From the NCBI RefSeq assembly GCF_052116145.1, contig NZ_JBQKLQ010000007.1, positions 95,702-159,701 of the forward strand: DNA of 64,000 nt, given 5' to 3'. The DNA comes from Fundicoccus sp052116145 (GTDB lineage: Bacteria > Bacillota > Bacilli > Lactobacillales > Aerococcaceae). The position numbers were made by a program, and so were the translations under genes. Numbering within the stretch: position 1 is the first letter of the stretch; every line of letters begins with the position of its first letter. Below are positions 25,805 through 34,231 of this stretch, piece by piece. The notes beneath the pieces are model-generated. The model had not been told where the DNA came from. It saw nothing but the letters and a program-made list of their open reading frames with translations, and ran no database searches.

Positions 25805-27520
25805 TTAATCTACTTTAGCTGAGCGCTTGCGCACACCTTTGTTTACATCAAGTAAAACTGGTAGAATCATTGGATTTCGTTCTGTTTTTTCATAAATCAA
25901 TGGTTGAATTTGTTCAAAAATCAAGTCACGAATGAGTCGCTCAGTGACATTATTTCCATTTTCGTTCAAGCCACGGTTAATGATCGAACGTAAATTGTTT
26001 TGTAAGTCGTGAATTAAATCACCGGACTCACGCATATAAATGAAGCCACGTGACATTATGTCTGGACCACTGACCAGTTGCTTGTTCTCGTAATCGATTG
26101 TCGCTGTTACAATTACTAAGCCTTCTTCTGAAAGACTTTTACGGTCACGTAATACAATGCTACCGATGTCGCCAATTCCGCTTCCGTCAACATAGATATC
26201 ATTTGCAGGGAATCGTCCGGCTAATCGAGCAGTTTCAGCTGTTAAAGCTAATACTTGACCATTCTCCATGATATAACAGTTATCTCGTGGAATCCCTGTT
26301 CTTTGAGCTAATTCGGTATGAATACTTAACATACGGTATTCACCGTGGACTGGAATAAAGAATTTAGGTTTCATTAATCTTAACATTAATAATTGTTCTT
26401 GTTGACCACCGTGTCCTGACGTATGGATGTTATTAAATTTACCATGAATAACATTTGCTCCAGCTTCAGTTAATTGATTGATAACACGGTTGACACTAAT
26501 CGTGTTACCAGGGATTGGTGAACTCGAAAAGATGACAGTATCTTCTGGTTGTAATTGGATTTGACGGTGTGAACCTGCTGCAATTCGGCTAAGGGCGGCC
26601 ATAGGTTCACCTTGCGATCCAGTACACAGAATAATCATTTGATCTGCAGGATGTTGATTCAGATCGCGATTGTCGATAATAACTTCGTTATTTTCATCTT
26701 GAATATAACCTAATTCACGACCAGTTTTTATAGCATTCTCCATACTTCTACCGAATACAGCAACTTTACGCCCAGTATCTTTAGCAGTTTGAATCACTTG
26801 TTGGAGACGTGACACGTTTGATGCGAATGTAGCAAAAATTACACGGCCAGAGACCCGTTGGATAATGTTCTTAATTGATTGTCCAACGATTTGTTCTGAC
26901 TTAGTAAAGGTTGGAATTTCTGAGTTTGTACTATCACTAAGTAAAGCGAGTACGCCCTCTTCACCAATACGAGCCATTCGGTGTAAGTCCGCTGGTTCAC
27001 CTACTGGTGTAAAATCAAACTTAAAGTCACCTGTGAAGACAATGTTGCCTGGAGGAGTTTTTACAACCACCCCATATGCTTCTGGAATACTGTGAGTGGT
27101 ACGATAGAAACTCACACTAGTTTTTCTAAAACGAATAACTGAATTTTCATCGATTTCAGTAATGTTCGCATCTCTCAACAAACCACGTTCATGTAATTTA
27201 TTTCGAATTAAAGCACTAGCTAACTTGCCAGCATAAATCGGAACGTTAAATTGTTGAAGTAAGAATGGGATTCCCCCAATGTGGTCTTCGTGTCCGTGAC
27301 TAATTATCAAAGCTTTCACTTTATGACGATTTTGTAAGATGTATTGATAATCAGGAATCACATAGTCGATTCCTAACAATTCATCTTCCGGAAACATAAC
27401 ACCACTATCTAATAAGATTATCTCATCTTGAAATTGAACGCCATACATGTTCTTTCCAATTTCATTTAAACCTCCAACAGCGAAGACTCCAGCCTCGTTG
27501 TTTTTTATATTAACAGACAT
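25805..27520 (-). CDS. rnjA: ribonuclease J1
   Basis: Metallo-beta-lactamase ribonuclease with endonuclease and 5'-3' exonuclease activity in mRNA decay. The 571-residue protein has the metal motif SHGHEDHIGG, TGDFKFDFTP, the beta-CASP region with FGRSMENAI and the PVHGEYRM motif. The linkage two bases after rpoY is typical of the J1 rather than J2 gene. It is slightly longer than the roughly 555 residues common for J1, with a basic C-terminus. Confidence 0.94.
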   Translation of the reverse strand: MSVNIKNNEAGVFAVGGLNEIGKNMYGVQFQDEIILLDSGVMFPEDELLGIDYVIPDYQYILQNRHKVKALIISHGHEDHIGGIPFLLQQFNVPIYAGKLASALIRNKLHERGLLRDANITEIDENSVIRFRKTSVSFYRTTHSIPEAYGVVVKTPPGNIVFTGDFKFDFTPVGEPADLHRMARIGEEGVLALLSDSTNSEIPTFTKSEQIVGQSIKNIIQRVSGRVIFATFASNVSRLQQVIQTAKDTGRKVAVFGRSMENAIKTGRELGYIQDENNEVIIDNRDLNQHPADQMIILCTGSQGEPMAALSRIAAGSHRQIQLQPEDTVIFSSSPIPGNTISVNRVINQLTEAGANVIHGKFNNIHTSGHGGQQEQLLMLRLMKPKFFIPVHGEYRMLSIHTELAQRTGIPRDNCYIMENGQVLALTAETARLAGRFPANDIYVDGSGIGDIGSIVLRDRKSLSEEGLVIVTATIDYENKQLVSGPDIMSRGFIYMRESGDLIHDLQNNLRSIINRGLNENGNNVTERLIRDLIFEQIQPLIYEKTERNPMILPVLLDVNKGVRKRSAKVD

Positions 27521-27522
27521 GG

Positions 27523-27738
27523 TTAATACTCCACAACGTTAAAATCCGGATTATTTTCGCGCTCATATTCTAGGTGAGCACCTGAAACTTCTTGGACTAA
27601 TTCAATATTGTATGGTGTATTGTTAGCCAATTTCTCTCTTGCTTCTATCAGACTATCCGCCTCTAAAAACATCGATTTTGTTTTCTCGCGATTTGGAATT
27701 TGTAATTTGCTTTCTTGGTATATAACTTTAAATATCAT
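27523..27738 (-). CDS. rpoY: RNA polymerase epsilon subunit
   Basis: Small accessory subunit of Firmicutes RNA polymerase. The 71-residue protein fits the family from MIFKVIYQESKLQIPNRE to EYERENNPDFNVVEY, including the SLIEAREKLA helix. It is immediately upstream of rnjA, the conserved neighbour, and both probably share one transcript. Confidence 0.94.
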   Translation of the reverse strand: MIFKVIYQESKLQIPNREKTKSMFLEADSLIEAREKLANNTPYNIELVQEVSGAHLEYERENNPDFNVVEY

Positions 27739-27909
27739 TTGTATATTTAACTCCTTTTATTTATTTTCAACTGAGTGTTGAGCGTTAGCCACTCTTAGCC
27801 TCTTTCATTTTAGCATACTTTATTTTTCAAGTATACCAACTGACACTTTTGAAAAGGTATTCATTAATTTAACGAAAACTTAAACAATTAAAAAGCATAA
27901 ATTGACTTA

Positions 27910-27921
27910 AAATACGTATTT
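27910..27921 (+). promoter_or_regulatory. palindrome upstream of the comG operon
   Basis: A perfect 12-bp palindrome, AAATACGTATTT, lies 50 bases before the comGA start. It contains TACGTATT, loosely like the streptococcal competence sigma-factor box TACGAATA, and AAAATACGTATTT also approaches the Bacillus ComK half-box AAAA-N5-TTTT. Either reading is tentative. A housekeeping -10 is not evident. Confidence 0.35.
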
Positions 27922-27970
27922 ATATATGACGAGTCTTTTGTCAATATATTTTTGAAAGGGTGATGTACTA

Positions 27971-29024
27971 ATGATTGAACAAGACGCTCAAGAGTTAATC
28001 AAAAGCTGCCGTTAATATTGGGGTTTCAGATATCCATTTGTTGCCCATCAACACTGATGTCTACTGTATCTATTTTCGAATTAATGGAAAGTTAGAAAAG
28101 TATCAAACACAGCCAATTGAGTGGGGAAAGCGTTTAATTAGCTATTTTAAATTTCTCGCCAATATGGATGTGGGTGAAAAACGAAAACCACAATCTGGTG
28201 CGAGTCATCTACAAGTGGATAGTAGTCCAGTCGAATTAAGATTTTCAACTATTACAAATGTTCTGCTTTTGGAATCGCTTGTTATTCGTGTCATTCGACA
28301 ACAATTGAAAAGTAGTCATGCAATTCAAACTTACTTTCCACAAGATATCACACTCCTGCGCTCCTTATTAAAAAGAAAAAGTGGTCTCGTTTTATTTTCA
28401 GGGCCTGTCGGGTCTGGAAAAACTACTACCATTTATCAATTACTCAGAGAAAGAATGTCTCAAGAAACCGTCCAAATCATTACGATGGAAGATCCGGTTG
28501 AAATTTATGAAGCAAACTTCCTTCAAACGGAAGTCAATGAATTAGCGGGAATTTCCTATGATGTCTTAATTAAATCATCTTTACGTCACCACCCCGATAT
28601 CTTAATGATTGGTGAGATTCGTGATGAAGAGACGGCTCGAATGGCAATTCGCGGTGCTTTAACAGGTCATTTGATGATTGCGACGATTCATGCTAAAGAT
28701 ACTTTAGGAGTCATTGCCCGTTTACAGGAATTACAAGTGACATCTGAACAACTCAAGCAAACTTTAATTGGTGTCGTTTCCCAACGACTTGTCCCGCGCT
28801 ATTGTTACCAATGCCAAGGTGATTGTCGTCCACAATGTAGCCTGTCGCCCTTAGGTACAAAAAGAGCCGCTCTGTTAGAGATTATGTCTGGTCAAGTATT
28901 AAAGGAAGTCTTGACTTTCAACGAGGCGCCTCAACACTTGGTCAATTTAAATCAAAAACTTAGAAAGGCGTGGGCATGTGGCTACATCAACGAAAAAACC
29001 TATACTCAGTTCGAAGTTATTTAA
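27971..29024 (+). pseudogene. comGA: competence pilus ATPase ComGA, interrupted by a +1 frameshift
   Basis: Secretion-type ATPase that powers competence pseudopilus assembly. ATG 27971 after GAAAGGGTGATG opens a frame of 14 codons (MIEQDAQELIKSCR) ending at 28013-28015. Reading on from the A4 run at 28001-28004 with one A fewer gives IKAAVNIGVSDIHLLP, the exact N-terminal family motif, and stays open to 29024. The rest has P-loop GPVGSGKTTT, Walker B region IGEIRDEETARMA and two Cys pairs near the C-terminus (YCYQCQ). So the gene is complete apart from one extra base. A TTG at 28038 could give a 328-residue protein lacking this segment. Sequencing error, true mutation or recoding are all possible. 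Confidence 0.85.
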
Positions 29025-30048
29025 CCATAAACTCAAACGTCTAAACGCTAAACAACGCGCCTATTTGTTAATCACTTTAGCGGATATGCTTGAGGAAGGT
29101 TTTTCAATCAACCAAAGTTTGGTCTTCATGAAATTGTTAATGAAACCTCAAGCAGGCCAGATTGAGTCTATCATTATCCAGCTTCAGCAAGGCCAATCCT
29201 TCGAGAGGAGTATTCAAGAACTTGGTTATTCAGTCTCTACTGTTGCTCAATTATTCTACGCACAAAGGCAAGGGCGTTTCATAGAAGCCCTACGGGCCAC
29301 AGCCATGCAGATGCAACAAGTACAGAATTACCAACAAAAGATTATCAAAGTCATCACATATCCCCTAATAATGGGTAGTTTTTTAATCGCCATGATGTTT
29401 GGCATGCGAATTTTATTGCTTCCTCACATCATGAGTTTTATCTCCCAAGAAACGTATGATAGCAATGTTCTAGTGCGTTTATTGGTAATGTTCTTTAATT
29501 ATCTGCCACAGATTAGTTTGTTTTTACTTTCTAGTAATTTGATTATATATTTATGTATCGATTTCTATTTACTGCGTTTAGATTACTTAGATCGTTACCG
29601 ATTACTACTCCGTTTTCCCTTTTTAAGTTACTGGGTAAGAAGTTACTGTTCCTATAAATTATCTAAAGAACTCGGATATTTTTTTGAAGGCGGTTATTCC
29701 TTATTACAAACAGTTGAAGTCTTAACTTTATATCCAATTGACCCTTTTCTTACAGAAATTGCTGAACGATTAAAATATGGTTTAGTACAAGGGGAGCCAT
29801 TAGTTGAGATTATCAAAGACATGAATCTCTTTTCTATAGAATTGCCAATGGTTATTTATCAAGGAGAACTGACCAGTCAAACTGCTCAAAAATGTAAAGT
29901 TTATTCTGATAAACTCTTTCACGATTTAATGGAAGATGTTGCAAAGAAAATAGGTTACATCCAACCGTTCCTGTTTCTCGTCATTGCGATACTTATTCTA
30001 GGCATGTACTTAACGATTATGCTCCCTATGTTAACAATGGAATTTTAA
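28978..30048 (+). CDS. comGB: competence pseudopilus membrane platform protein ComGB
   Basis: Inner-membrane platform of the type II secretion F / PilC family that couples the ComGA ATPase to pseudopilin assembly. The 356-residue protein has two cytoplasmic T2SSF domains (about 15-130 and 215-335) and three membrane segments (near 130-150, 170-195 and 330-352). GTG 28978 overlaps the end of comGA by 47 bases, preceded by an AAAGG site; the nearby ATG at 28976 is in the wrong frame. Confidence 0.9.
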   Translation: MATSTKKPILSSKLFNHKLKRLNAKQRAYLLITLADMLEEGFSINQSLVFMKLLMKPQAGQIESIIIQLQQGQSFERSIQELGYSVSTVAQLFYAQRQGRFIEALRATAMQMQQVQNYQQKIIKVITYPLIMGSFLIAMMFGMRILLLPHIMSFISQETYDSNVLVRLLVMFFNYLPQISLFLLSSNLIIYLCIDFYLLRLDYLDRYRLLLRFPFLSYWVRSYCSYKLSKELGYFFEGGYSLLQTVEVLTLYPIDPFLTEIAERLKYGLVQGEPLVEIIKDMNLFSIELPMVIYQGELTSQTAQKCKVYSDKLFHDLMEDVAKKIGYIQPFLFLVIAILILGMYLTIMLPMLTMEF

Positions 30049-30061
30049 TACGGAGGTTCTT

Positions 30062-30397
30062 ATGAAGAAAAATAATGTTCCAAAAAGAAAAAAAGGTTTT
30101 ACATTAATTGAAATGCTGATTGTGTTAGTCGTGGTAGCATTATTAATGGCGATCATCATACCTAATGTCGCGGGCCAAAGAACAAGGATTGACAAACAAG
30201 CTACCCAAAACATCGCAGAGATCCTTGAAACTCAAGCCAACACTTACCTACTTGTTGAAGATGATGCAGAGGTCACTTTAGGTGAATTAATCAGTGAAGG
30301 CTACATTACAAGTAAGCAAGCCACAGAAGCTGGAAATTTACTAAATTTTACAGAAGATTCGGTGATCACATTGCCTATCGAAATTCCTAGCGAGTAA
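30062..30397 (+). CDS. comGC: major competence pseudopilin ComGC
   Basis: Main subunit of the transformation pilus. The 111-residue protein has a short basic leader, prepilin peptidase site KKG|FTLIE, and the hydrophobic helix MLIVLVVVALLMAIIIPN followed by the usual Gln/Ala-rich amphipathic part. Strong GGAGG upstream; 13 bases after comGB. Confidence 0.95.
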   Translation: MKKNNVPKRKKGFTLIEMLIVLVVVALLMAIIIPNVAGQRTRIDKQATQNIAEILETQANTYLLVEDDAEVTLGELISEGYITSKQATEAGNLLNFTEDSVITLPIEIPSE

Positions 30398-30407
30398 TTA
30401 ACTGCTT

Positions 30408-30845
30408 ATGCGTACGCAAGCTAAGATGGGCTTTACTTTAGCAGAAGCTTTAGTAGTCTTGCTTGTTATTTCTTTCTGCATGAGTGTTTTAGCCTACATT
30501 CCGTCAAATGAAATGCTTGAAAAAATTGAATCTCGACTCTTTTTTAATCAAGTATTAGCTGGCTTAAACCTCGCACAGGAAGTAAGTATCTTGCAAGAAA
30601 CCCAAGTCTATGTTCGTTTTTGGCAAACTTTACCTTTCGTTCAATTTCAAATTGTTGGTCATGATACTCCCATTCAAGAAGTCAGTATTCCAGATTGTTG
30701 GCGTATTGAACAATCTTTACAATTCACACATTTTCCAGATGGTCGCACCAATCAATTTGGTACCGTCGTTTTCGTCCACCGCGATGGCCACCGTGCCGAG
30801 TTGGTCTTTCAGTTAGGAAGTGGAAAGTATGAGTTACGTCAATAA
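30408..30845 (+). CDS. comGD: minor pseudopilin ComGD
   Basis: Minor pilin needed to initiate or cap the pseudopilus. The 145-residue protein has the prepilin cleavage motif KMG|FTLAEALVVLLVIS and a C-terminal globular part. Position and motif define it; sequence similarity among ComGD proteins is low, so assignment rests on order. Confidence 0.88.
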   Translation: MRTQAKMGFTLAEALVVLLVISFCMSVLAYIPSNEMLEKIESRLFFNQVLAGLNLAQEVSILQETQVYVRFWQTLPFVQFQIVGHDTPIQEVSIPDCWRIEQSLQFTHFPDGRTNQFGTVVFVHRDGHRAELVFQLGSGKYELRQ

Positions 30846-31182
30846 AAAAGGCTTTACTTTTATAGAATCACTCGTTGGTTTGAGCCTCTTTAGCTTAATT
30901 CTAATGTTATATTTACCTGCTTTTTATCTAGAATTATCGAGAGTTTCAACTTTACAAAGAGAAACACAACACTGGCAAATATTCCATGAATTAGTCAGTT
31001 TAAGATTGGATCCAAAGGTTACTGACGAACAATTTGAACTCGCTAAACATTCCATAGCAACCAAACGTTCTTACATAGTCAACGCTTTCGATTGCCAAGC
31101 TCATCAATGCTTTATTCAATTTTCAGATGGAGAAGTCTATGATGTTATTCTCGAAGAAATTAGCCCGTCAGCCGCCTCTTAA
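30829..31182 (+). CDS. comGE: minor pseudopilin ComGE
   Basis: Short pilin-like protein of 117 residues with the motif KKG|FTFIESLVGLSLFSLIL. I start it at ATG 30829, preceded by GGAAGTGGAAAG, rather than the in-frame GTG at 30820. It overlaps comGD by 17 bases. Two Cys residues in the C-terminal part (FDCQAHQCF) could form a disulfide, as known for minor pseudopilins. Confidence 0.85.
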   Translation: MSYVNKKGFTFIESLVGLSLFSLILMLYLPAFYLELSRVSTLQRETQHWQIFHELVSLRLDPKVTDEQFELAKHSIATKRSYIVNAFDCQAHQCFIQFSDGEVYDVILEEISPSAAS

Positions 31183-31594
31183 GCCAATTTACACCCATAA
31201 GAATGCTTTTACTCTTCTCGAGGCATTACTCGCTCTGTTAGTCTTTGCCATCATCATGCATAGTCTATCGATGGCAGTTACTCATTATTATCAGATTGAA
31301 GAAACGTTTAGAACAGATAAAGGACTGGAGTTTCAGCTATTCACTAAAATTATTTCTTTAGAAATAGATAATTATCAATTTATTAGTGCATCACCAGAAA
31401 CCATCATTTTGACTGATAAGACTAAGCAATTCACCATCATCCATTCTAATCAAAAAATATACAAAACACCCGGTCATCAACCTTATCTCTATGATGTGCA
31501 GCAATGGCATTTAAATTGGTCTGACCCGATATTAACCATAACAGTTGCTTTCACAAATCAACAACAATATACCACTCAATTAATAATTGACTAA
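31139..31594 (+). CDS. comGF: minor pseudopilin ComGF
   Basis: The 151-residue protein has the pilin helix FTLLEALLALLVFAIIMHSLS; the residue before Phe is Ala rather than Gly, a tolerated variant. ATG 31139 lies six bases after GGAG and overlaps comGE by 44 bases; an in-frame ATG at 31127 is the alternative. Low conservation is normal for this subunit, and the assignment uses gene order. Confidence 0.85.
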   Translation: MMLFSKKLARQPPLKPIYTHKNAFTLLEALLALLVFAIIMHSLSMAVTHYYQIEETFRTDKGLEFQLFTKIISLEIDNYQFISASPETIILTDKTKQFTIIHSNQKIYKTPGHQPYLYDVQQWHLNWSDPILTITVAFTNQQQYTTQLIID

Positions 31595-31612
31595 AACTTA
31601 AGGGAGCTTCAA

Positions 31613-32428
31613 ATGAGCAAAAGAGCCTTTATCGTCCGAAATTTATCCTCTTTATTTCCGAATCAAAAAGGCATTGTATTGCCCGTAGTTATGGTTTTTA
31701 TGGTACTCAGTCAAACTGTCTATTGGGGTGTGTTACATTTGAATCAAATAAATAGTCAACAATATAAACAATTTCAGGCTTACTACCAAGCTGAAATTCA
31801 AAATAGTATGGTTGATCATTTGTTAATTGATGATGACTCAGTATTTGCTTTGACTTTAGAAAATCAATTGTTTGATCACTTACTAAAGCAACACGACTTA
31901 ATGGTTAAAAATCTTGCTATCGAAAGCTGGTTGCTTGAAAAGCCGCAAGTTGGCCTTGCTCGCTTATCATCTGCTGTCGATAGAGAACGCCTTTTTCTCT
32001 ATCGACAGCTAGTATATCTAGATCAAGAACAATTAGATTATTGCTTACTCTTTCAGGATATTGAATGCTTTGGCCAATTGAATTCCAATGGTACGTATGA
32101 CCCGAAAAGTTTTAACCTGGCCTTTGTGAACACCGATACTTTTGATAGCTTACAGGCCCAATTAGTAGACGATGGCTTTGTTTTAAACCACACCTTAAAA
32201 CGTAACTTTCTCGACGCTTTGGCCAATAGTGATTTTTCTGAGATAAATTTTAAATTTAATTTAGGGTATGTGTCAATTTTCCAACTAAGTGACTTGACCT
32301 ATCAATATACAACACAACTTAAACACATTGATTATTCTGTTACTAAAAGAAAACCAATTCGTACCACTCAATACTTACTAATCTGGCAAGGATACATTTA
32401 TGAGCGCGCCTCCCCCGTGAATAAATAA
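31613..32428 (+). CDS. comGG: ComGG-position pseudopilus protein, unusually long
   Basis: Last gene of the operon, ATG after AAGGGAG. It has the N-terminal pattern QKGIVLPVVMVFMVLSQ, a PilX/ComGG-type membrane helix without a Glu at position 5, then a long soluble region. At 271 residues it is about twice the usual ComGG length, and the second half is not recognised. A 15-bp perfect inverted repeat lies inside the coding region (31973-32009). It could be a fused or lineage-specific protein; role in pilus assembly is inferred from position. Confidence 0.72.
   Translation: MSKRAFIVRNLSSLFPNQKGIVLPVVMVFMVLSQTVYWGVLHLNQINSQQYKQFQAYYQAEIQNSMVDHLLIDDDSVFALTLENQLFDHLLKQHDLMVKNLAIESWLLEKPQVGLARLSSAVDRERLFLYRQLVYLDQEQLDYCLLFQDIECFGQLNSNGTYDPKSFNLAFVNTDTFDSLQAQLVDDGFVLNHTLKRNFLDALANSDFSEINFKFNLGYVSIFQLSDLTYQYTTQLKHIDYSVTKRKPIRTTQYLLIWQGYIYERASPVNK
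31973..32009 (+). repeat. 15-bp perfect inverted repeat inside comGG
   Basis: GCTGTCGATAGAGAA (31973-31987) and TTCTCTATCGACAGC (31995-32009) pair perfectly around a seven-base loop. No T-run follows, so it is not a standard terminator. It is in frame and encodes the near-symmetrical peptide AVDRERLFLYRQL. Confidence 0.85.
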
Positions 32429-32488
32429 AAGCTTGTTCAAATAGTAGGGTCAATTTCTATTCTTTATGTTAAATATATTTTTTCATAA

Positions 32489-32528
32489 AAAAGGTGCGAC
32501 TGGCTCCTAAGTCGCACCTTCATATTTT
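32489..32528. terminator. bidirectional terminator between comGG and the permease pseudogene
   Basis: Arms AAGGTGCGACT (32491-32501) and AGTCGCACCTT (32510-32520) around an eight-base loop, with T-runs following on both strands. Confidence 0.9.
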
Positions 32529-32550
32529 TTGATTTTTAATCCTAGTTTTT

Positions 32551-33492
32551 TTACCCTTTCGTACTGGCTGAAGTATTCATCCCTTCGATAAAATAGCGTT
32601 GCAAGTCGAAAAATAGAACTACCACAGGTATTAAGACGATTAAAGAACCAGCCATCATATAATTCCACTGTGTAGCAACTTGATCTTTAAACACTTTCAA
32701 ACCAATCTGTAACGTGTAGAGTGATTCATCATTTAAGTATAATAGCCGCCCCATAAAATCATTCCATGCGCCATTAAAACTGAATACCGCAATCGTTGCT
32801 AATGCTGGTGTTGAAAGAGGCAAAATAATAGTAAACCAGATATAAAGATGTCCGGCACCATCTATTTTAGCAGCTTCATATAAGTCAGGTGAAATCCCTT
32901 GAAGACTAGCAAGATAAAGTAACATTGAGCCACCAACTCTCCATATGTTGATAAAGATTAGAGCTGACTTAGTCCAATCAGGATCAAATAGCCAGGCTGG
33001 ACCAGTGATGCCAGACTAAGAAAGCGCAATATTTATTAACCCCGTTTGCGGACTCAACAATTGCATCCATAAGAAATAGACTCCTACTCCGGAAAGAATC
33101 GAAGGAAGGTAATATATCGTTCTAAAAATCGAATGCCTAGTATTTTTTGATTCATTAGTAAAGCTATGCCAACAGCACCAACTATTGTCAATGGAACAGA
33201 GATTGCCACATAAAAGAGTGTATTACCTAAGGAAATCCAAAAAAAGTGGCTCATTATTAAACATCCTACGATAATTATCAAAACCAATAAAGTCTATCTG
33301 TGATGTCATATCATAATTAGAAAAACTTCAAACAATGAAAATAATAAAGGTCTCAAAGTGAATACAACTAAACCAATTAACAATGGAGCAATAAAAAAGA
33401 TAACCCTGCAGCCCTTCTCTTCTATAAGCCTTAGACAATTTTTTTCGTTCAGTATTTTTATTTCTTTTTCTAAAGGGTTTCTCATTAGCCAT
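32551..33492 (-). pseudogene. decayed sugar ABC permease, apparent UgpA/UgpE-type fusion
   Basis: A start ATG at 33492 with AAAGGAGG opens MANEKPFRKR and continues as a MalF/UgpA-type permease (YLFFIAPLLIGLVVFTLRP, GNTLFYVAISVPLTIVGA, LPSILSGVGVYFLW, GPAWLFDPDWTKSALI, YLASLQGISPDLYEAAKIDG). Directly after the EAA motif (about 32869-32877) the sequence turns into the C-terminus of a MalG/UgpE-type permease (LPLSTPALATIAVF, LNDESLYTLQIGL, QRYFIEGM). The reading needs frame changes near 33393-33398, 33315-33330, 33239-33245 and 33121-33128, and has an in-frame stop at 33016-33018, so no working protein is expected. No sugar-binding protein or ATPase gene adjoins it. Confidence 0.85.
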
Positions 33493-33508
33493 CTCAAAGC
33501 CTCCTTTA

Positions 33509-33693
33509 TTTTAATTGAATCGAGTAAATGGTGGTCTCAATTGGATATCATATGGACTGATCAAGCGAAATACTCACCAAATTTAAAACAATTAAGTTTT
33601 AAATTAATATTGTGTTAAGAATAGTTACGATGATGTTCTACACTTACGTGTAAATTATTAAAAATTTATTTATAGTATATTTTGACAATTCAT
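33509..33693. other. about 190 bases without a gene
   Basis: A/T-rich spacer upstream of the permease remnant. A TACAC / GTGTA pair (near 33639-33652) makes a small palindrome. One minus-strand frame is open for about 15 codons before a stop near 33510 and could be the end of a lost upstream gene, but I cannot assign it. Confidence 0.35.
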
Positions 33694-33728
33694 AAAGAAG
33701 CAGAGACATTGATTGTCTCTGCTTCTTT
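33694..33728 (-). terminator. smpB terminator hairpin
   Basis: AAAGAAGCAGAGACA (33694-33708) and TGTCTCTGCTTCTTT (33714-33728) form a 15-bp perfect stem with a five-base loop, 14 bases after the smpB stop. The following T-run is short. Confidence 0.8.
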
Positions 33729-33742
33729 ATTGGTTATTGTAT

Positions 33743-34210
33743 TTAATATCTTCCTCTATCACGCATCGCACGATCAATGTCACGCTTTGCTTGTTGATCT
33801 TTGAGTGCATGACGTTTATCATGCTTGTCTTTACCTTTTGCTAAACCAAGTAAAACCTTAGCGCGTCCACGAACTAAATAAACTTTTAACGGAACGATTG
33901 TCATTCGGTTCAACTTGACCTGCGATTGAAGGTCTGAGATTTGCTTTTTATGCATCAGTAGCTTGCGGTCTCTCAATGGATCATGATTAAATATATTTCC
34001 AAAATCGTATGGACTGATGTGAACATTCTTCAACCAGGCTTCTCCCCTATAAATAGTGATATAACCATCTTGAATGTTAATTTTACCATCTCGAATTGCT
34101 TTAATTTCAGTACCTCTAAGCACTAAGCCAGCTTCATAAGTGTCAATGATATGATAGTCGTGTCGAGCTTTACGGTTTTGTGCCAAAGGCTTATCGTGGG
34201 TCTTAGCCAT
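33743..34210 (-). CDS. smpB: SsrA-binding protein SmpB
   Basis: Partner of tmRNA in trans-translation rescue of stalled ribosomes. The 155-residue basic protein has the OB core with NRKARHDYHIIDTYEAG, the LRGTEIKAIRDGKINIQDGY motif and the basic C-terminal tail GKGKDKHDKRHALKDQ that follows the mRNA channel. Start at ATG 34210 behind GAGGTG; the GTG inside that site (34219) is less likely. It is 21 bases after rnr, the conserved rnr-smpB pair. No tmRNA gene was found in the window. Confidence 0.96.
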   Translation of the reverse strand: MAKTHDKPLAQNRKARHDYHIIDTYEAGLVLRGTEIKAIRDGKINIQDGYITIYRGEAWLKNVHISPYDFGNIFNHDPLRDRKLLMHKKQISDLQSQVKLNRMTIVPLKVYLVRGRAKVLLGLAKGKDKHDKRHALKDQQAKRDIDRAMRDRGRY

Positions 34211-34231
34211 CGTTTTCACCTCGTCTACTCT

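Noticed and set aside
28013..28015. Treating the 14-codon frame at 27971 as a leader peptide for comGA
   Set aside because: Its encoded peptide is exactly the expected ComGA N-terminus, so a frameshift explains it better than a regulatory leader.
33510..33555. Possible C-terminus of a lost gene upstream of the permease remnant
   Set aside because: About 15 open codons are too few to identify a family.
33509..33743. tmRNA gene expected near smpB
   Set aside because: No tRNA-like ends or tag-coding region could be found next to smpB; the region is only A/T-rich spacer and a terminator.
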